Positions 27,223-36,738 of a stretch of 64,000 bases of DNA are shown here, in pieces. The notes beneath the pieces are model-generated. The model ran no database searches. It was not told the origin of the DNA and worked only from the letters and a program-made list of their open reading frames with translations. Source of the stretch: Diaminobutyricimonas sp. LJ205 (lineage in GTDB: Bacteria > Actinomycetota > Actinomycetes > Actinomycetales > Microbacteriaceae); NCBI RefSeq assembly GCF_009755725.1, contig NZ_CP046619.1, forward strand, positions 124,001 to 188,000. Reading direction: 5' to 3'. Numbering within the stretch: the first letter of the stretch is position 1; each line of letters begins with the position of its first letter. Position numbers and translations under genes: made by a program.

Positions 27223-27855
27223 TCACACCTTGCGCACCACCGCCGAATAGAAACTCACCGATTCCAGGTTTCTGGGCTCAACCCTGACGAGCGCCCGAGA
27301 CTCGTCGGGGTGCAGCACGCCCAATAGGTGCTGCTTTCTGAAGCCACTCACCGGAAAGTCGGCCCAGAAGCCGGCGGAACTGCCCACATGGAACGCAGCC
27401 CCAGGACCACTGACGGTGCCGCGTACGGCCACGTCGACGATGTACTCGGCTCCGGGTTGCAGAGAGTCCAGCCAGATCTCGATATACCCGCCGGTGTGAT
27501 CGACGTCGAGCCAACTGAGCCAGTCTGCACGCGGAACCGAGCTGAAGACATGCCAGGTCCTGATCAGGTTCACATAGCCGCGGCCCTGCACCCATGGGTT
27601 CCGCATGTCGAGCCAGACGTGGTAATTCGCCAGCAGTGCCCAGTCGACCAGGATCCCCAGCAGCGAGATGCCGTGGTGCATGTCCTTCAGCGCGACCGCG
27701 GGCGGCGGCCAGCCGTCATGGTCGCGGATTGGCAATTCTCCCGGTTCAACCGGATTCGGAAGCGAGACGACCGCTTCCGACGGAGTGACTGTACCGAGGT
27801 CCACGCCGATCAAGCCTTCGGCCGGCTTTGGACCCTGCGATTCTTCAGGCGCCAT
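27223..27855 (-). CDS. protein of unknown function (beta-rich)
   Basis: I do not recognise this 210-residue protein. It lacks a signal peptide and membrane helices. It is rich in aromatic and beta-prone residues (WALLANYHVWLDMRNPW, GYIEIWLDSLQPGAEYIVDV), suggesting a beta-sandwich. The last 80 residues (SGPGAAFHVG to FYSAVVRKV) alternate as strands. It lies 19 bp upstream of the phosphotransferase gene on the same strand and may be cotranscribed. The 288 bp between its start and carD hold divergent promoters that I cannot place. Confidence 0.6.
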   Translation of the reverse strand: MAPEESQGPKPAEGLIGVDLGTVTPSEAVVSLPNPVEPGELPIRDHDGWPPPAVALKDMHHGISLLGILVDWALLANYHVWLDMRNPWVQGRGYVNLIRTWHVFSSVPRADWLSWLDVDHTGGYIEIWLDSLQPGAEYIVDVAVRGTVSGPGAAFHVGSSAGFWADFPVSGFRKQHLLGVLHPDESRALVRVEPRNLESVSFYSAVVRKV

Positions 27856-28143
27856 GATGCGCTCCTAACTTCGCTGCGGCCAAGCCTAAATCCGGCTCTC
27901 CGGCCGGTCAACGAATCAGTTTCACCGGTCACTGCTTCCATAGGCGTGAGACAATAGAGGCTGCCAAGCTCGCGGCCACGAGCCCTTCCGCCGATGCGGA
28001 TCGGAGTGTGATCGCGCGCCCGCTCAGAGTTCGTCAGCCCGCTGATGAACCCGGCGGGACGACCGTCTAGGTGTGAGTACCCCGGGTATCTCCGGCCTCT
28101 GATGTCGAGTGGGGCACTCACGCATACGCACGGGAGTACCGCC

Positions 28144-28644
28144 ATGAACTTCTCTGAAGGTCAGACCATCGTCCACCCCCATCACGGGCCCGCAACGGTT
28201 CGGGCAATCACCCGCCGCCGGGTGAAGTCGACTGATGCTGACTACCTTGTCCTCGACATCCGCGACACCAACCTCACCGTGAGTGTGCCGGTCGCCAGTG
28301 CCGATGTCGTCGGTCTGCGCGACGTGCTGTCGGTGGACGAGGTAGAGCGATTGCTGGGCGTGCTGCGTGCCCCGACCGTCGACGAAGAGACGCAGTGGAG
28401 CCGACGCATCAAGGCCAACGCCGAGAAGCTGAAGACCGGCGACATCTATATGGCGGCCTCCATCGTGCGCGACCTCTCGCGTCGGCTGGCCACCAAGGGC
28501 CTGTCGCTAGCCGAGAAGGACATGCTGAAGGAGGCCAAGCGCCCGCTGGTCACCGAGGTGTCGTTGGCGCTCGAATTGAGTGAGCAGGATGCCGACGCTG
28601 TGCTCGAGTCGGCCGGCCGTGAGGCCATGCCTGCGGTGGCCTGA
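28144..28644 (+). CDS. CarD family RNA polymerase-binding regulator
   Basis: This 166-residue protein matches mycobacterial CarD (162 residues): an N-terminal RNAP-interacting Tudor-like domain (FSEGQTIVHPHHGPATV) and a C-terminal helical DNA-binding domain (residues about 85-160, IVRDLSRRLATKGLSLAEKDML). CarD stabilises RNAP-promoter open complexes, notably at rRNA promoters. The ATG at 28144 follows GGGAG. In many actinobacteria carD is followed by ispD; here nadE follows instead, so this may be a second carD copy in the genome (inference). Confidence 0.88.
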   Translation: MNFSEGQTIVHPHHGPATVRAITRRRVKSTDADYLVLDIRDTNLTVSVPVASADVVGLRDVLSVDEVERLLGVLRAPTVDEETQWSRRIKANAEKLKTGDIYMAASIVRDLSRRLATKGLSLAEKDMLKEAKRPLVTEVSLALELSEQDADAVLESAGREAMPAVA

Positions 28645-28686
28645 GCGAAACCCAGACGAAACGCGGGCTCCGGTAGGTTTGCTGTC

Positions 28687-29511
28687 ATGCGCCCACTGCA
28701 GGAAGAAATCATTGCCGCACTGGGAGTGCGGGCCGACATCGAACCCGCCGCCGAGGTCGAACGCAGGGTGCAGTTCCTCGCTGACTATCTCACTGCGACA
28801 GGTGCGCACGGGCTGGTCCTGGGGATCAGCGGGGGTCAGGATTCGAGCCTCGCCGGCAAGCTCTGCCAGCTCGCCGTGGAACGCGTGCGCGGACTCGGCG
28901 GCGCCGCCACCTTCGTCGCGGTGCGGTTGCCGCACGGCGTGCAGCACGACGAGAGCGACGCCCAACTGGCGCTCGACTTCATCGGTGCCGACCGGGAGCT
29001 CACCTACAACATCAAGGCCCCCGTGGTCGCGTTCGAGCAGGAGTTCGCCGAGGCCGTCGGCGACCCGCTGTCCGACTTCGACAAGGGCAACATCAAGGCG
29101 CGCGCGCGGATGATCGCCCAGTACGCGATCGCGGGCGCCGAACGACTGCTGGTCGTCGGCACCGACCATGCCGCCGAGGCGGTGACCGGCTTCTTCACCA
29201 AGTGGGGAGACGGAGGCGCCGACATCCTGCCCCTCAGCGGTCTGACCAAGCGGCAGGGGCGGCTTCTGCTCGAGCATCTCGGCGCCGCCGAGCGTCTCTA
29301 CTCGAAGGCACCCACCGCCGACCTGCTCGACAACCAGCCCGGTCAGACCGACGAGGAGAACCTCGGCCTCGCCTACCACGACATCGACGACTACCTCGAG
29401 GGCCGCGAGATCCCGCTGGAAACCGCGGCGGCGATCGAAACGCGTTACCTCGGCAGTCGGCACAAGCGGGAGCACCCGGTCGGCCCCGACGACGACTGGT
29501 GGCTCAGCTAG
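28687..29511 (+). CDS. nadE: NH3-dependent NAD+ synthetase
   Basis: This 274-residue enzyme amidates nicotinic acid adenine dinucleotide to NAD. The PP-loop is [14 protein letters not shown] (residues about 46-59), and [26 protein letters not shown] is the conserved ammonia/deamido-NAD region. Its length equals that of E. coli NadE, and it lacks the N-terminal glutaminase domain found in mycobacterial NadE. The ATG at 28687 lies 42 bp after carD. Confidence 0.95.
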   Translation: MRPLQEEIIAALGVRADIEPAAEVERRVQFLADYLTATGAHGLVLGISGGQDSSLAGKLCQLAVERVRGLGGAATFVAVRLPHGVQHDESDAQLALDFIGADRELTYNIKAPVVAFEQEFAEAVGDPLSDFDKGNIKARARMIAQYAIAGAERLLVVGTDHAAEAVTGFFTKWGDGGADILPLSGLTKRQGRLLLEHLGAAERLYSKAPTADLLDNQPGQTDEENLGLAYHDIDDYLEGREIPLETAAAIETRYLGSRHKREHPVGPDDDWWLS

Positions 29512-29637
29512 CGGCAAAAATCCAACTTTTGGGGGAGTCGGAACGTCGGATGCCGCAGGTAGGGTTGACTCCGCTCACGAAGCCCGAGCGCGCGCTCGGC
29601 TGCGAAACGAGAATCCCTACCACCATCGAGGACTTCT

Positions 29638-31371
29638 TTGGCTCTTCTGAATCTGACGCTGCGCTATGCCCGGCCATACCTCGGCTGGATCATCGCGGTC
29701 GTCGTGCTGCAACTGATCTCGACGATCGCCGCCCTCTATCTGCCGAGTCTGAACGCTCAGATCATCGACGAGGGCGTCTCCACCGGCGACACTGACTTCA
29801 TCTGGCGCACCGGGGTCACCATGCTCCTGGTCTGCTTCGTGCAGGTTGCGACCGCGATCGGCGGCGTCTACTTCGGCGCGCGCACGGCGATGGCGATCGG
29901 CCGGGACCTGCGCCGCTCGGTGTACCGCAAGGTCGACGAACTCAGCGCCCTCGAGATCGGCACGTTCGGCTCGGCCACCCTGATCACGCGTGGCACCAAC
30001 GACGTGCAGCAGGTGCAGATGCTCGTGCTGATGACGCTGAACTTCATGGTCTCGGCGCCGATCATGTGCGTCGGCGGCATCTTCATGGCGCTGCAGGAAG
30101 ACGTCGGCCTGTCCTGGCTGGTCTGGGTGTCGGTGCCGGTGCTGTTCGTGGTCGTCGGCTTCCTCGTCGTGCTGCTGATGCCGCTGTTCCGCCAGATGCA
30201 GGACCGCATCGATGGCATCAACGGCGTGCTGCGCGAGCAGATCGTCGGCATCCGCGTCGTGCGCGCCTTCGTGCGTGAGCCTTACGAGGCTGACCGGTAC
30301 GCCCGCGCGAACGAGGCCATCACCCAGGTTTCGGTCAAGGTCGGCAACCTCTTCGTTCTGATGTTCCCGCTGATCATGATGATCCTGCACCTGGCAACCG
30401 CCGCGGTGCTCTGGTTCGGTGGCCAGCGCGTGGACGCCGGTGAAATGCAGGTCGGATCGCTCACCGCGTTCCTGCAGTACCTGCTGCAGATCCTGATGGC
30501 CGTGATGATGGGCACCTTCATGGTGATGATGATCCCGCGCGCGGTCGTCTGTGCCGAACGCATCCTCGAGGTGCTGGGCACCACGTCGAGCCAGACGGTG
30601 TCGCGCGATGCGATCGTCGGCACCCCGACCACCGGCCGGGTCGAGTTCAAGAACGTCACTTTCGGCTACCCCGGCGCCGAGCGCCCGGTGCTCGACGACG
30701 TCAGCTTCACCGCTGAGCCCGGGCAGACCACCGCCATTATCGGCTCAACCGGTGCAGGCAAGACCACCCTGGTCGGCCTCATCCCGCGCCTGTTCGACGC
30801 GCAGCAGGGCGAAGTCTCAATCGACGGCGTCGCCGTGACCAAGCTCACCCGCGAGCAGCTCGCTCACCTGATCGGCCTGGTGCCGCAGAAGCCGTACCTG
30901 TTCTCCGGCACCATTGCCTCGAACCTGCGGTTCGGACGAGCGGATGCCTCGGACGACACCCTCTGGGAAGCGCTCCGCGTGGCGCAGGGTGAGGACTTCG
31001 TCCGCGAGATGACGGATGGGCTCGACTCCCGCATTGCGCAGGGCGGCTCCAACGTCTCCGGCGGTCAGCGCCAGCGGCTGTCGATCGCCCGCGCCCTGCT
31101 CGCCGAACCGCGCGTCTACCTGTTCGACGACTCGTTCTCTGCGCTCGACGTGGCCACCGACGCGCGACTGCGCGCCGCCCTGCCCGACGCGACCGGCGAT
31201 GCGACGGTGATCATCGTCGCGCAGCGCGTCTCGACCATCACCGACGCCGACCAGATCATCGTGCTCGAGAACGGCTCGGTGGTCGGCCGAGGCACCCACG
31301 AGGAGCTCCTCGCCGAGAACCCGACGTATCAAGAGATCGTCGAATCCCAGCTGAGCGTGGAGGCAGTGTAA
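29638..31371 (+). CDS. heterodimeric ABC exporter, degenerate-site subunit
   Basis: A 577-residue half-transporter: six transmembrane helices (to about residue 300) then an ATPase. Walker A is GSTGAGKTT (369-377), the signature VSGGQ (473-477). Walker B ends VYLFDD, so aspartate 498 replaces the catalytic glutamate, and the switch residue in VAQRVSTI is Q, not H. This matches TM287/BmrC/LmrC-type subunits of heterodimers with one inactive ATP site. The TTG start at 29638 begins ALLNLTLRYARPYLG; no better start exists before the first helix. It overlaps the partner gene by 1 bp (TAATG). Likely a drug or lipid exporter. Confidence 0.9.
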   Translation: MALLNLTLRYARPYLGWIIAVVVLQLISTIAALYLPSLNAQIIDEGVSTGDTDFIWRTGVTMLLVCFVQVATAIGGVYFGARTAMAIGRDLRRSVYRKVDELSALEIGTFGSATLITRGTNDVQQVQMLVLMTLNFMVSAPIMCVGGIFMALQEDVGLSWLVWVSVPVLFVVVGFLVVLLMPLFRQMQDRIDGINGVLREQIVGIRVVRAFVREPYEADRYARANEAITQVSVKVGNLFVLMFPLIMMILHLATAAVLWFGGQRVDAGEMQVGSLTAFLQYLLQILMAVMMGTFMVMMIPRAVVCAERILEVLGTTSSQTVSRDAIVGTPTTGRVEFKNVTFGYPGAERPVLDDVSFTAEPGQTTAIIGSTGAGKTTLVGLIPRLFDAQQGEVSIDGVAVTKLTREQLAHLIGLVPQKPYLFSGTIASNLRFGRADASDDTLWEALRVAQGEDFVREMTDGLDSRIAQGGSNVSGGQRQRLSIARALLAEPRVYLFDDSFSALDVATDARLRAALPDATGDATVIIVAQRVSTITDADQIIVLENGSVVGRGTHEELLAENPTYQEIVESQLSVEAV

Positions 31372-33413
31372 TGGCCAAGCGAACCAAGCAGACCGCGCCA
31401 GCGGATGACGCGATCATCGACGACCTCGAGGTCGAATACACCCCCACCGAGGCCGACGGTGACATGTTCGGCGGCACCCCGGCGAAGAAAGCCGAGCACT
31501 TCTGGCCGTCAGCGAAGCGACTGTTCGGGCTGCTGAAGCCCGAACGGGCACGCATGCTGATCGTGGTCGCGCTCGTCGTGGTCTCGGTCGTGCTGACCGT
31601 GCTCGCCCCGAAGATCCTCGGCCAGGCCATGGACACGATCTTCAACGGGGTCATCGGCTCGCAGCTTCCCGCGGGAGTCCCGCTCGCGCAGGTCATCGAG
31701 CAGGCCCGCGCGAGCGGCAACGGCCAGTTCGCCGACTTCCTCGAGGGCACCGCGGTGGTCCCCGGCGAGGGCATCGACTTCGTCGTTCTCGGCCGGCTGA
31801 TCCTGGTCGTCCTGGCGATGTACACCGTGGCATCTGTGCTGATGTGGGCCCAGGGGTACATCCTGAACGGCCTGGTGATGCGCGTGGTCTACAAGCTCCG
31901 CCAGGACATCGAAACCAAGCTGAACCGCCTGCCGCTGAGCTACTTCGACACCCGCCAGCGCGGTGACCTGATGTCGCGCGTGACCAACGATGTCGACAAC
32001 ATCCAGCAGGCGCTGCAACAGGCGTTCTCGCAGCTGATCCAGTCGTTCCTCACCGTGATCGGTATCGCCGCGATGATGTTCATCGTCTCGTGGCAGCTGG
32101 CGCTGATCGCACTGATCGCCCTGCCGCTGTCCGGCATCATCGCCGGTGTCATCGGCGTGCGCTCGCAGAAGCTGTTCTCCGCCCAGTGGAAGAACACCGG
32201 CGCGCTCAACGGCCACATCGAGGAATCGTTCTCCGGCCAGGAGATCGTCCGCGTCTTCGGCCGCGACCGCGAGATGCTCGAGCAGTTCGACGAGCGCAAC
32301 GAGGCCCTGTACAAGGCGTCGTTCGGCGCCCAGTTCGTCTCGGGCATGATCATGCCGGCGATGACCTTCGTCTCTTACCTGTCCTACGTGCTCATCGCAG
32401 TGGTCGGCGGCCTGCGAGTCGCGTCCGGGCAGATGACCCTCGGTGACGCGACCGCGTTCATCCAGTACTCGCGCGAGTTCTCGCAGCCGATCGGCCAGAT
32501 GGCCGGCATGGCGAACATGCTGCAGTCGGGTGTCGCCTCGGCCGAGCGCACCTTCGAGCTGCTCGACGCCGACGAGCAGGACCCCGAGACCGCCGAGGCG
32601 CACCTGCCGGAGCGCACCGATGGTCACGTCGAGTTCGAGAACGTGTCGTTCTCGTACAGCCCGGAGAAGCCGCTCATCGAGAACCTGTCGTTCCAGGCCA
32701 AGCCCGGGCACACGGTCGCCATCGTCGGCCCGACCGGCGCTGGCAAGACCACGCTGGTGAACCTCGTGATGCGGTTCTACGAGCTGACCGGCGGCCGGAT
32801 CCTGCTCGACGGCGTCGACGTGACCAAGCTGTCGCGCAGCGAACTGCGTTCGCAGGTCGGCATGGTGCTGCAGGACGCCTGGCTGTTCGGCGGAACCATT
32901 CGCGAGAACATCCGTTACGGGCGACTGGATGCCACGGACGACGAGGTCGTCGCGGCGGCCGAGGCGACCATGGTCGACCGGTTCGTGCGTCAGCTGCCCG
33001 ACGGCTACGACACCGTGCTCGACGCCGACGGTGGCAGTGTCTCGGCCGGTGAACGCCAGCTGATCACCATCGCCCGCGCGTTCCTCGCGAACCCGTCGCT
33101 GCTGATCCTCGACGAGGCCACCTCGTCGGTGGACACCCGCACCGAGCTGCTCGTGCAGCACGCGATGGCGGCGCTGCGCACCGACCGCACCTCGTTCGTG
33201 ATCGCGCACCGGTTGTCGACGATCCGGGATGCCGACACCATCCTCGTGATGGAAGCCGGCCGCATCGTCGAGCAGGGCAACCACGAGGATCTGCTCGCCC
33301 GGCAGGGTGCCTACTACGCGCTGTACATGTCGCAATTCATGGGCGGCGAGCAGGACGAACCGGAGTCGGCGCCCGAGTCCGAACCGGAGTCGGCGACGGT
33401 CGGCGCCGAATAG
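31371..33413 (+). CDS. heterodimeric ABC exporter, catalytic subunit
   Basis: A 680-residue half-transporter with an N-terminal acidic extension (about 45 residues), six helices and a canonical ATPase: Walker A GPTGAGKTT, Walker B LLILDEATSSVD with the catalytic glutamate, and switch histidine in VIAHRLSTI. The signature loop reads VSAGERQ rather than LSGGQ, as expected for the TM288/LmrD partner. With the preceding subunit it forms one active and one degenerate site. An extra periplasmic loop (residues about 85-135) lies between helices 1 and 2. The C-terminus is rich in E, P and S. Confidence 0.9.
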   Translation: MAKRTKQTAPADDAIIDDLEVEYTPTEADGDMFGGTPAKKAEHFWPSAKRLFGLLKPERARMLIVVALVVVSVVLTVLAPKILGQAMDTIFNGVIGSQLPAGVPLAQVIEQARASGNGQFADFLEGTAVVPGEGIDFVVLGRLILVVLAMYTVASVLMWAQGYILNGLVMRVVYKLRQDIETKLNRLPLSYFDTRQRGDLMSRVTNDVDNIQQALQQAFSQLIQSFLTVIGIAAMMFIVSWQLALIALIALPLSGIIAGVIGVRSQKLFSAQWKNTGALNGHIEESFSGQEIVRVFGRDREMLEQFDERNEALYKASFGAQFVSGMIMPAMTFVSYLSYVLIAVVGGLRVASGQMTLGDATAFIQYSREFSQPIGQMAGMANMLQSGVASAERTFELLDADEQDPETAEAHLPERTDGHVEFENVSFSYSPEKPLIENLSFQAKPGHTVAIVGPTGAGKTTLVNLVMRFYELTGGRILLDGVDVTKLSRSELRSQVGMVLQDAWLFGGTIRENIRYGRLDATDDEVVAAAEATMVDRFVRQLPDGYDTVLDADGGSVSAGERQLITIARAFLANPSLLILDEATSSVDTRTELLVQHAMAALRTDRTSFVIAHRLSTIRDADTILVMEAGRIVEQGNHEDLLARQGAYYALYMSQFMGGEQDEPESAPESEPESATVGAE

Positions 33414-33428
33414 GCCACCCACTCGACG

Positions 33429-33484
33429 TGAGCCTGCGCGAATGGGGGTTATGAAGCGTCATAACCCCGATTTGCGCAGGCTCA
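33429..33484. repeat. extragenic palindrome, family 1 (copy 2)
   Basis: Arms at 33429-33454 and 33459-33484 are 26 bases with two mismatches and a 4-base loop (AGCG). The arm, AGCCTGCGC-AAT-GGGGTTAT, matches the copy at 9825-9880. It separates two convergent genes and its right arm includes the stop codon of the EI24 gene (33482-33484). Confidence 0.88.
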
Positions 33485-34297
33485 GCGGCTTGGCTTGATG
33501 GCGCCTTGGCTTTCCTCGAGCGTGCGCCGGCTGAGCAGGGTGGCGCCGACCACGGCCGCCGGCATCACGAACACGGCGGCGAACGGCACCAGGAACAGCA
33601 GGTAGGTGGCGACGCCGAAGCCGAGCGTGGTCGAGCGACGGGCGCCGAGAATCCGTCGCCGCTCGCGCAGCGACATCCGGCGCGCATCGAACGCGAACCC
33701 GGTGAGTTCGACGGCGAGGAACCAACCGCCGACAAAGGCGCCGAGCACCGGCACCACCGTCTGGCCGACGAGCGGAATGAACCCCAGGGCGAACAAGCCG
33801 AGTCCGATCAGCACGGTGGTGGCGAGCAGTCGCAGGCCGTTGCCGACTCCGCGGCGAAGTGAGGTCCAGAATGGTTCGTCGCCGGCCGGTGGGTTGCCGA
33901 GACGCTGCTCGACGCGTTGCCAGATCCGCTCGTAGAACGGGTCGCCGACCGTGAGCGTGATCGCGACGAAGGTGTAGACGAACAGCAGCACCGCGAGGGC
34001 GAGAACTCCGCCCGCTGCCGCGAACCGGGTGATCGTGCGCCAGGGCTCGTCCCACTCGTTGGCGAACGGAGTCAGCCACGCGGACAGGCCGTTCAGGTTG
34101 ATGATCAGGGTGATCACCAGTGCGGTGTATACCGCGGCGACGATCAGGGCCGGGATGGCGCCGATCATCATCAGCCGCGGCGACGTCATCCACATGCCGA
34201 GTCCGCGGCCGAGCAGGCTCACGCCGACGAAGAAGCCGCGGACCGGACCGACTGCGACAGCCTGTACCGCTGAGCGCAATCGTCCGGTCTCATCCAT
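33482..34297 (-). CDS. EI24 domain / CysZ-like membrane protein
   Basis: This 271-residue protein has about six hydrophobic segments and the DPFYERIWQRVE region found after the second helix of EI24/CysZ family proteins; GLFALGFIPLVGQTVVPVLGAFVGGW is the other conserved block. CysZ is a sulfate channel, but actinobacterial EI24 proteins are mostly uncharacterised, and no cysteine-synthesis genes are nearby. I start at the ATG at 34297 (MDETGRLRSA), because the upstream extension is cysteine-rich and unlike the family. Its stop lies within the palindrome. Confidence 0.78.
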   Translation of the reverse strand: MDETGRLRSAVQAVAVGPVRGFFVGVSLLGRGLGMWMTSPRLMMIGAIPALIVAAVYTALVITLIINLNGLSAWLTPFANEWDEPWRTITRFAAAGGVLALAVLLFVYTFVAITLTVGDPFYERIWQRVEQRLGNPPAGDEPFWTSLRRGVGNGLRLLATTVLIGLGLFALGFIPLVGQTVVPVLGAFVGGWFLAVELTGFAFDARRMSLRERRRILGARRSTTLGFGVATYLLFLVPFAAVFVMPAAVVGATLLSRRTLEESQGAIKPSR

Positions 34298-34301
34298 TCC
34301 T

Positions 34302-35294
34302 TCAGCGTAAAGGCAGCAGCACCACCTTGCCGCGAGACCGACGCTGTTCGATGGCCTCATGCGCCGCGGCCGCAGCAGCTAGGGGGTACTCGTCGATCAG
34401 CGGGCGCACCTGTCCATCCGCGACCGCGGTGAGAGCTCGCCGCTCGAGAGCACGCAGTTCGCCGACCGGCTGGCCGAGCACGCTGCCCACGGTGAGCGAG
34501 CCATTCACCAAGTCGTCGGTCGTGACCGCGAGCGGTGTTCCGCTCGCCGAGCCGATGATCACCGCCCGGCCGCCCGGTGCCAGCGTTTCCAGCGCGGACC
34601 GTCCGATCTCGCCGCCGACCCCGTCGATGAGCACGGTTGCTGGGGCATCCCGAGCCTGCAGCGCGCCGCGCATCCGCTGAACCCAGTCGCTTTCGGTCAC
34701 ATCGATCGTCAGCAGGCGGCCGTCGGGGTTCGGGATGTCGGCCACGGCGGCCTGCTTCGCGGCTCCTCCGTAGAGCGCGACGACGGTGCAGCCGAGCGCC
34801 AGCGCCAGTTGGGTCAGGTGGTTGCCCAGCCCGCCGGATGCGCCCGGCACGAGCACGACGTCATCAGCAGTGAGCCGGGCCTTCTCGAGCACCAGCTGGG
34901 CCGTGCGTCCGGTGCCGATCGCGGCCACGGCGGCGCTGAACGGCACCGTCTGCGGCAGCAGGTGCAGCGCCGAGGCCGGGGCGAGCGCATACTCCGCGTA
35001 GCCGCCGCTGAGGAAGCCCACGTGCGCGACCACCCGCTCGCCGATCAGCCGTTCGTCGACTGAGGGTCCGACCGCGTCCACCACGCCGGCGATCTCGCGG
35101 CCCGGAATCATCGGCAGTTCGGGGCGCGGCATGGACGGCGGGCCATCGCCGCGACGGATGCCGGTATCGACCGCGTGCACGCCGGCTGCTTCGACCCGCA
35201 CCCGCACCTGTCCTTCTGCAGGCATCGGGAGCGGCGCCTCGGCGGTGACCAGCACGCTCGCTGGCCCGAACTCCTGCTGCACGATCGCTCTCAT
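34302..35294 (-). CDS. NADPH:quinone reductase-like zinc-independent MDR protein
   Basis: This 330-residue medium-chain reductase has the GroES-like N-terminal domain (MRAIVQQEFGPASVL, PGREIAGVVDAVG) and a Rossmann domain with VLVPGASGGLGNHLTQLA (GxxGGLG). The catalytic-zinc cysteines of alcohol dehydrogenases are missing, as in QOR/zeta-crystallin. It should reduce quinones or unsaturated carbonyls with NADPH. It overlaps the MFS gene by 4 bp (ATGA at 35291-35294), so both are in one transcript that begins at the SoxR box. That places it in a redox-cycling-compound response. Confidence 0.88.
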   Translation of the reverse strand: MRAIVQQEFGPASVLVTAEAPLPMPAEGQVRVRVEAAGVHAVDTGIRRGDGPPSMPRPELPMIPGREIAGVVDAVGPSVDERLIGERVVAHVGFLSGGYAEYALAPASALHLLPQTVPFSAAVAAIGTGRTAQLVLEKARLTADDVVLVPGASGGLGNHLTQLALALGCTVVALYGGAAKQAAVADIPNPDGRLLTIDVTESDWVQRMRGALQARDAPATVLIDGVGGEIGRSALETLAPGGRAVIIGSASGTPLAVTTDDLVNGSLTVGSVLGQPVGELRALERRALTAVADGQVRPLIDEYPLAAAAAAHEAIEQRRSRGKVVLLPLR

Positions 35295-36676
35295 ACCAGC
35301 GCCTCCGCGGCTTCGCGGCTGGATTTTCGGGAGTCGACCACCCGCGGCGCGAGCAGGGCCGCACCCGCCGCGATCAATCCGGCGAAGACGAACACTGCGG
35401 CGAACGGGCCGCCGGACGCGGTGAACCCGGTGAACACGATTCCGGTGGCGGCGAGGGCCAGGGCCGCGCCGGTTGAATCGGCGATAGAGAGCGCCGAACT
35501 GTTGAAGCCCTGATTCTTCGGCGTGGACAAGGCGAGGGTCAGCACGCTGAGCCGGGGGTACATGAGCCCCATCCCCGCCCCGGACACCGCCCAACTGACG
35601 ATCGCGATCACGGGCGACAACTCGAGCAGGGTGCCGACCACGACGACAGCGATCGCCGCGAGCACCAGGAGCGTGCCGATTCGGATGGACGCGGCATCTG
35701 ACAAGCGGGCGCCCATCCGGCCCTGGACGGCGGATGCTCCCGCCCAGGCGAGCGCGGCGAGGGTGAGCGCCAGCCCAGCGAGCGTCGGCGAGAACGCATA
35801 CCGGTCGGTGAGCAGGTACGGCAGGTAGACCTCTGCGCCGAAGAAAGCGGCGGCAACGAGTCCACGGACGACGATGACACTTGGCAGGCCCCTCGCCGCG
35901 CGCAGTGTCCGGCGCGGCAGGAGGGGACGGATTGCGAGGAGCGCGACGGCCGCGGCGGCGAGAGCCAGCGGAATCCCGAGGCCGGGCAGGTTGCCGAGCA
36001 GGTTCAGTGCGAGCACAGCGATCGCGGCGAGGGTCGCCCAGAGCAGCGGTGCGATTCGCCAGCGGGCGGCGGGTTGCCCTGATTCCCGGTTGGCGCCACG
36101 AAGACCCGGCACCACCATCAGCATGGCGATCGCGACGAGCACGATGACCCCGAGGAACACCCACCGCCAGTGCAGGTGTTCGGCGACCGCTCCGGCGGCG
36201 AACGGTCCCACCAGCGAAGGGATGACCCAGGCGGCGGCGAATCCGGCGAAGATCTTGGCATGTAGTGCCGATGGGTACACCCGGGCGACGACGACGTAGA
36301 GCGCGACGGTCATCGCGCCCGCGCCGAGTCCTTGCGCAAACCGGCCGACCACGAACACCGGCATCGTGGTGGCGGCTCCCGCGATCATCAGACCCACGGC
36401 GAACAGAACGACCGACGTCCAGAGCGGGATCACCGGGCCGCGTCGATCCGACCAGTCGCCGGCTGCCACCATCCCGATCACGGCGGTCGCGAACGGGCCG
36501 GCGAACGCCAGCGCGTACAGGCTTGCTCCGTCCAGATCGGCGCTGACCACGGGCATCACGGTCGTCACCGCGAGCGACTCGAAGGCGCCCAGGAACACGA
36601 GCGCGCACATGCCGATCGTTGTCCAGAGGTGACTGGAATCGAAGATGCCGGGCGCGCGCGACGAGCGGACTGTCAT
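35291..36676 (-). CDS. MFS transporter, probable SoxR-controlled exporter
   Basis: A major facilitator of about 461 residues with 13-14 hydrophobic segments. The MFS loop AAGDWSDRRGP follows helix 2, and GLGAGAMTVALYVV is the motif-C-like region of the DHA2-related exporters. I take the ATG at 36676; a GTG at 36685 adds three residues and would leave only 4 bp to the SoxR box, suggesting a short leader either way. Its divergent neighbour is soxR, and the quinone reductase follows in the same operon, so it probably exports a redox-active compound such as a quinone or phenazine (inference). Confidence 0.85.
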   Translation of the reverse strand: MTVRSSRAPGIFDSSHLWTTIGMCALVFLGAFESLAVTTVMPVVSADLDGASLYALAFAGPFATAVIGMVAAGDWSDRRGPVIPLWTSVVLFAVGLMIAGAATTMPVFVVGRFAQGLGAGAMTVALYVVVARVYPSALHAKIFAGFAAAWVIPSLVGPFAAGAVAEHLHWRWVFLGVIVLVAIAMLMVVPGLRGANRESGQPAARWRIAPLLWATLAAIAVLALNLLGNLPGLGIPLALAAAAVALLAIRPLLPRRTLRAARGLPSVIVVRGLVAAAFFGAEVYLPYLLTDRYAFSPTLAGLALTLAALAWAGASAVQGRMGARLSDAASIRIGTLLVLAAIAVVVVGTLLELSPVIAIVSWAVSGAGMGLMYPRLSVLTLALSTPKNQGFNSSALSIADSTGAALALAATGIVFTGFTASGGPFAAVFVFAGLIAAGAALLAPRVVDSRKSSREAAEALV

Positions 36677-36689
36677 GGATGCCACGCTA

Positions 36690-36713
36690 TGACCTCAACT
36701 ATGGTTGAGGTCA
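36690..36713. promoter_or_regulatory. SoxR box (operator)
   Basis: TGACCTCAAC and GTTGAGGTCA are perfect 10-base inverted arms around TATG. The central 18 bases (CCTCAAC-TATG-GTTGAGG) fit the known SoxR consensus, CCTCAA...TTGAGG. It lies between soxR and the divergent MFS gene, 25 bp before the soxR start and 13 bp before the MFS ATG. Confidence 0.88.
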
Positions 36714-36738
36714 ACGGTTCGCCAGAAGGAGTTTCAGG

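Noticed and set aside
34302-36608. One 768-codon protein spanning the quinone reductase and the MFS region
   Set aside because: The upstream part is the wrong frame of the MFS gene; the reductase starts at the ATG at 35294, which overlaps the MFS stop (ATGA).
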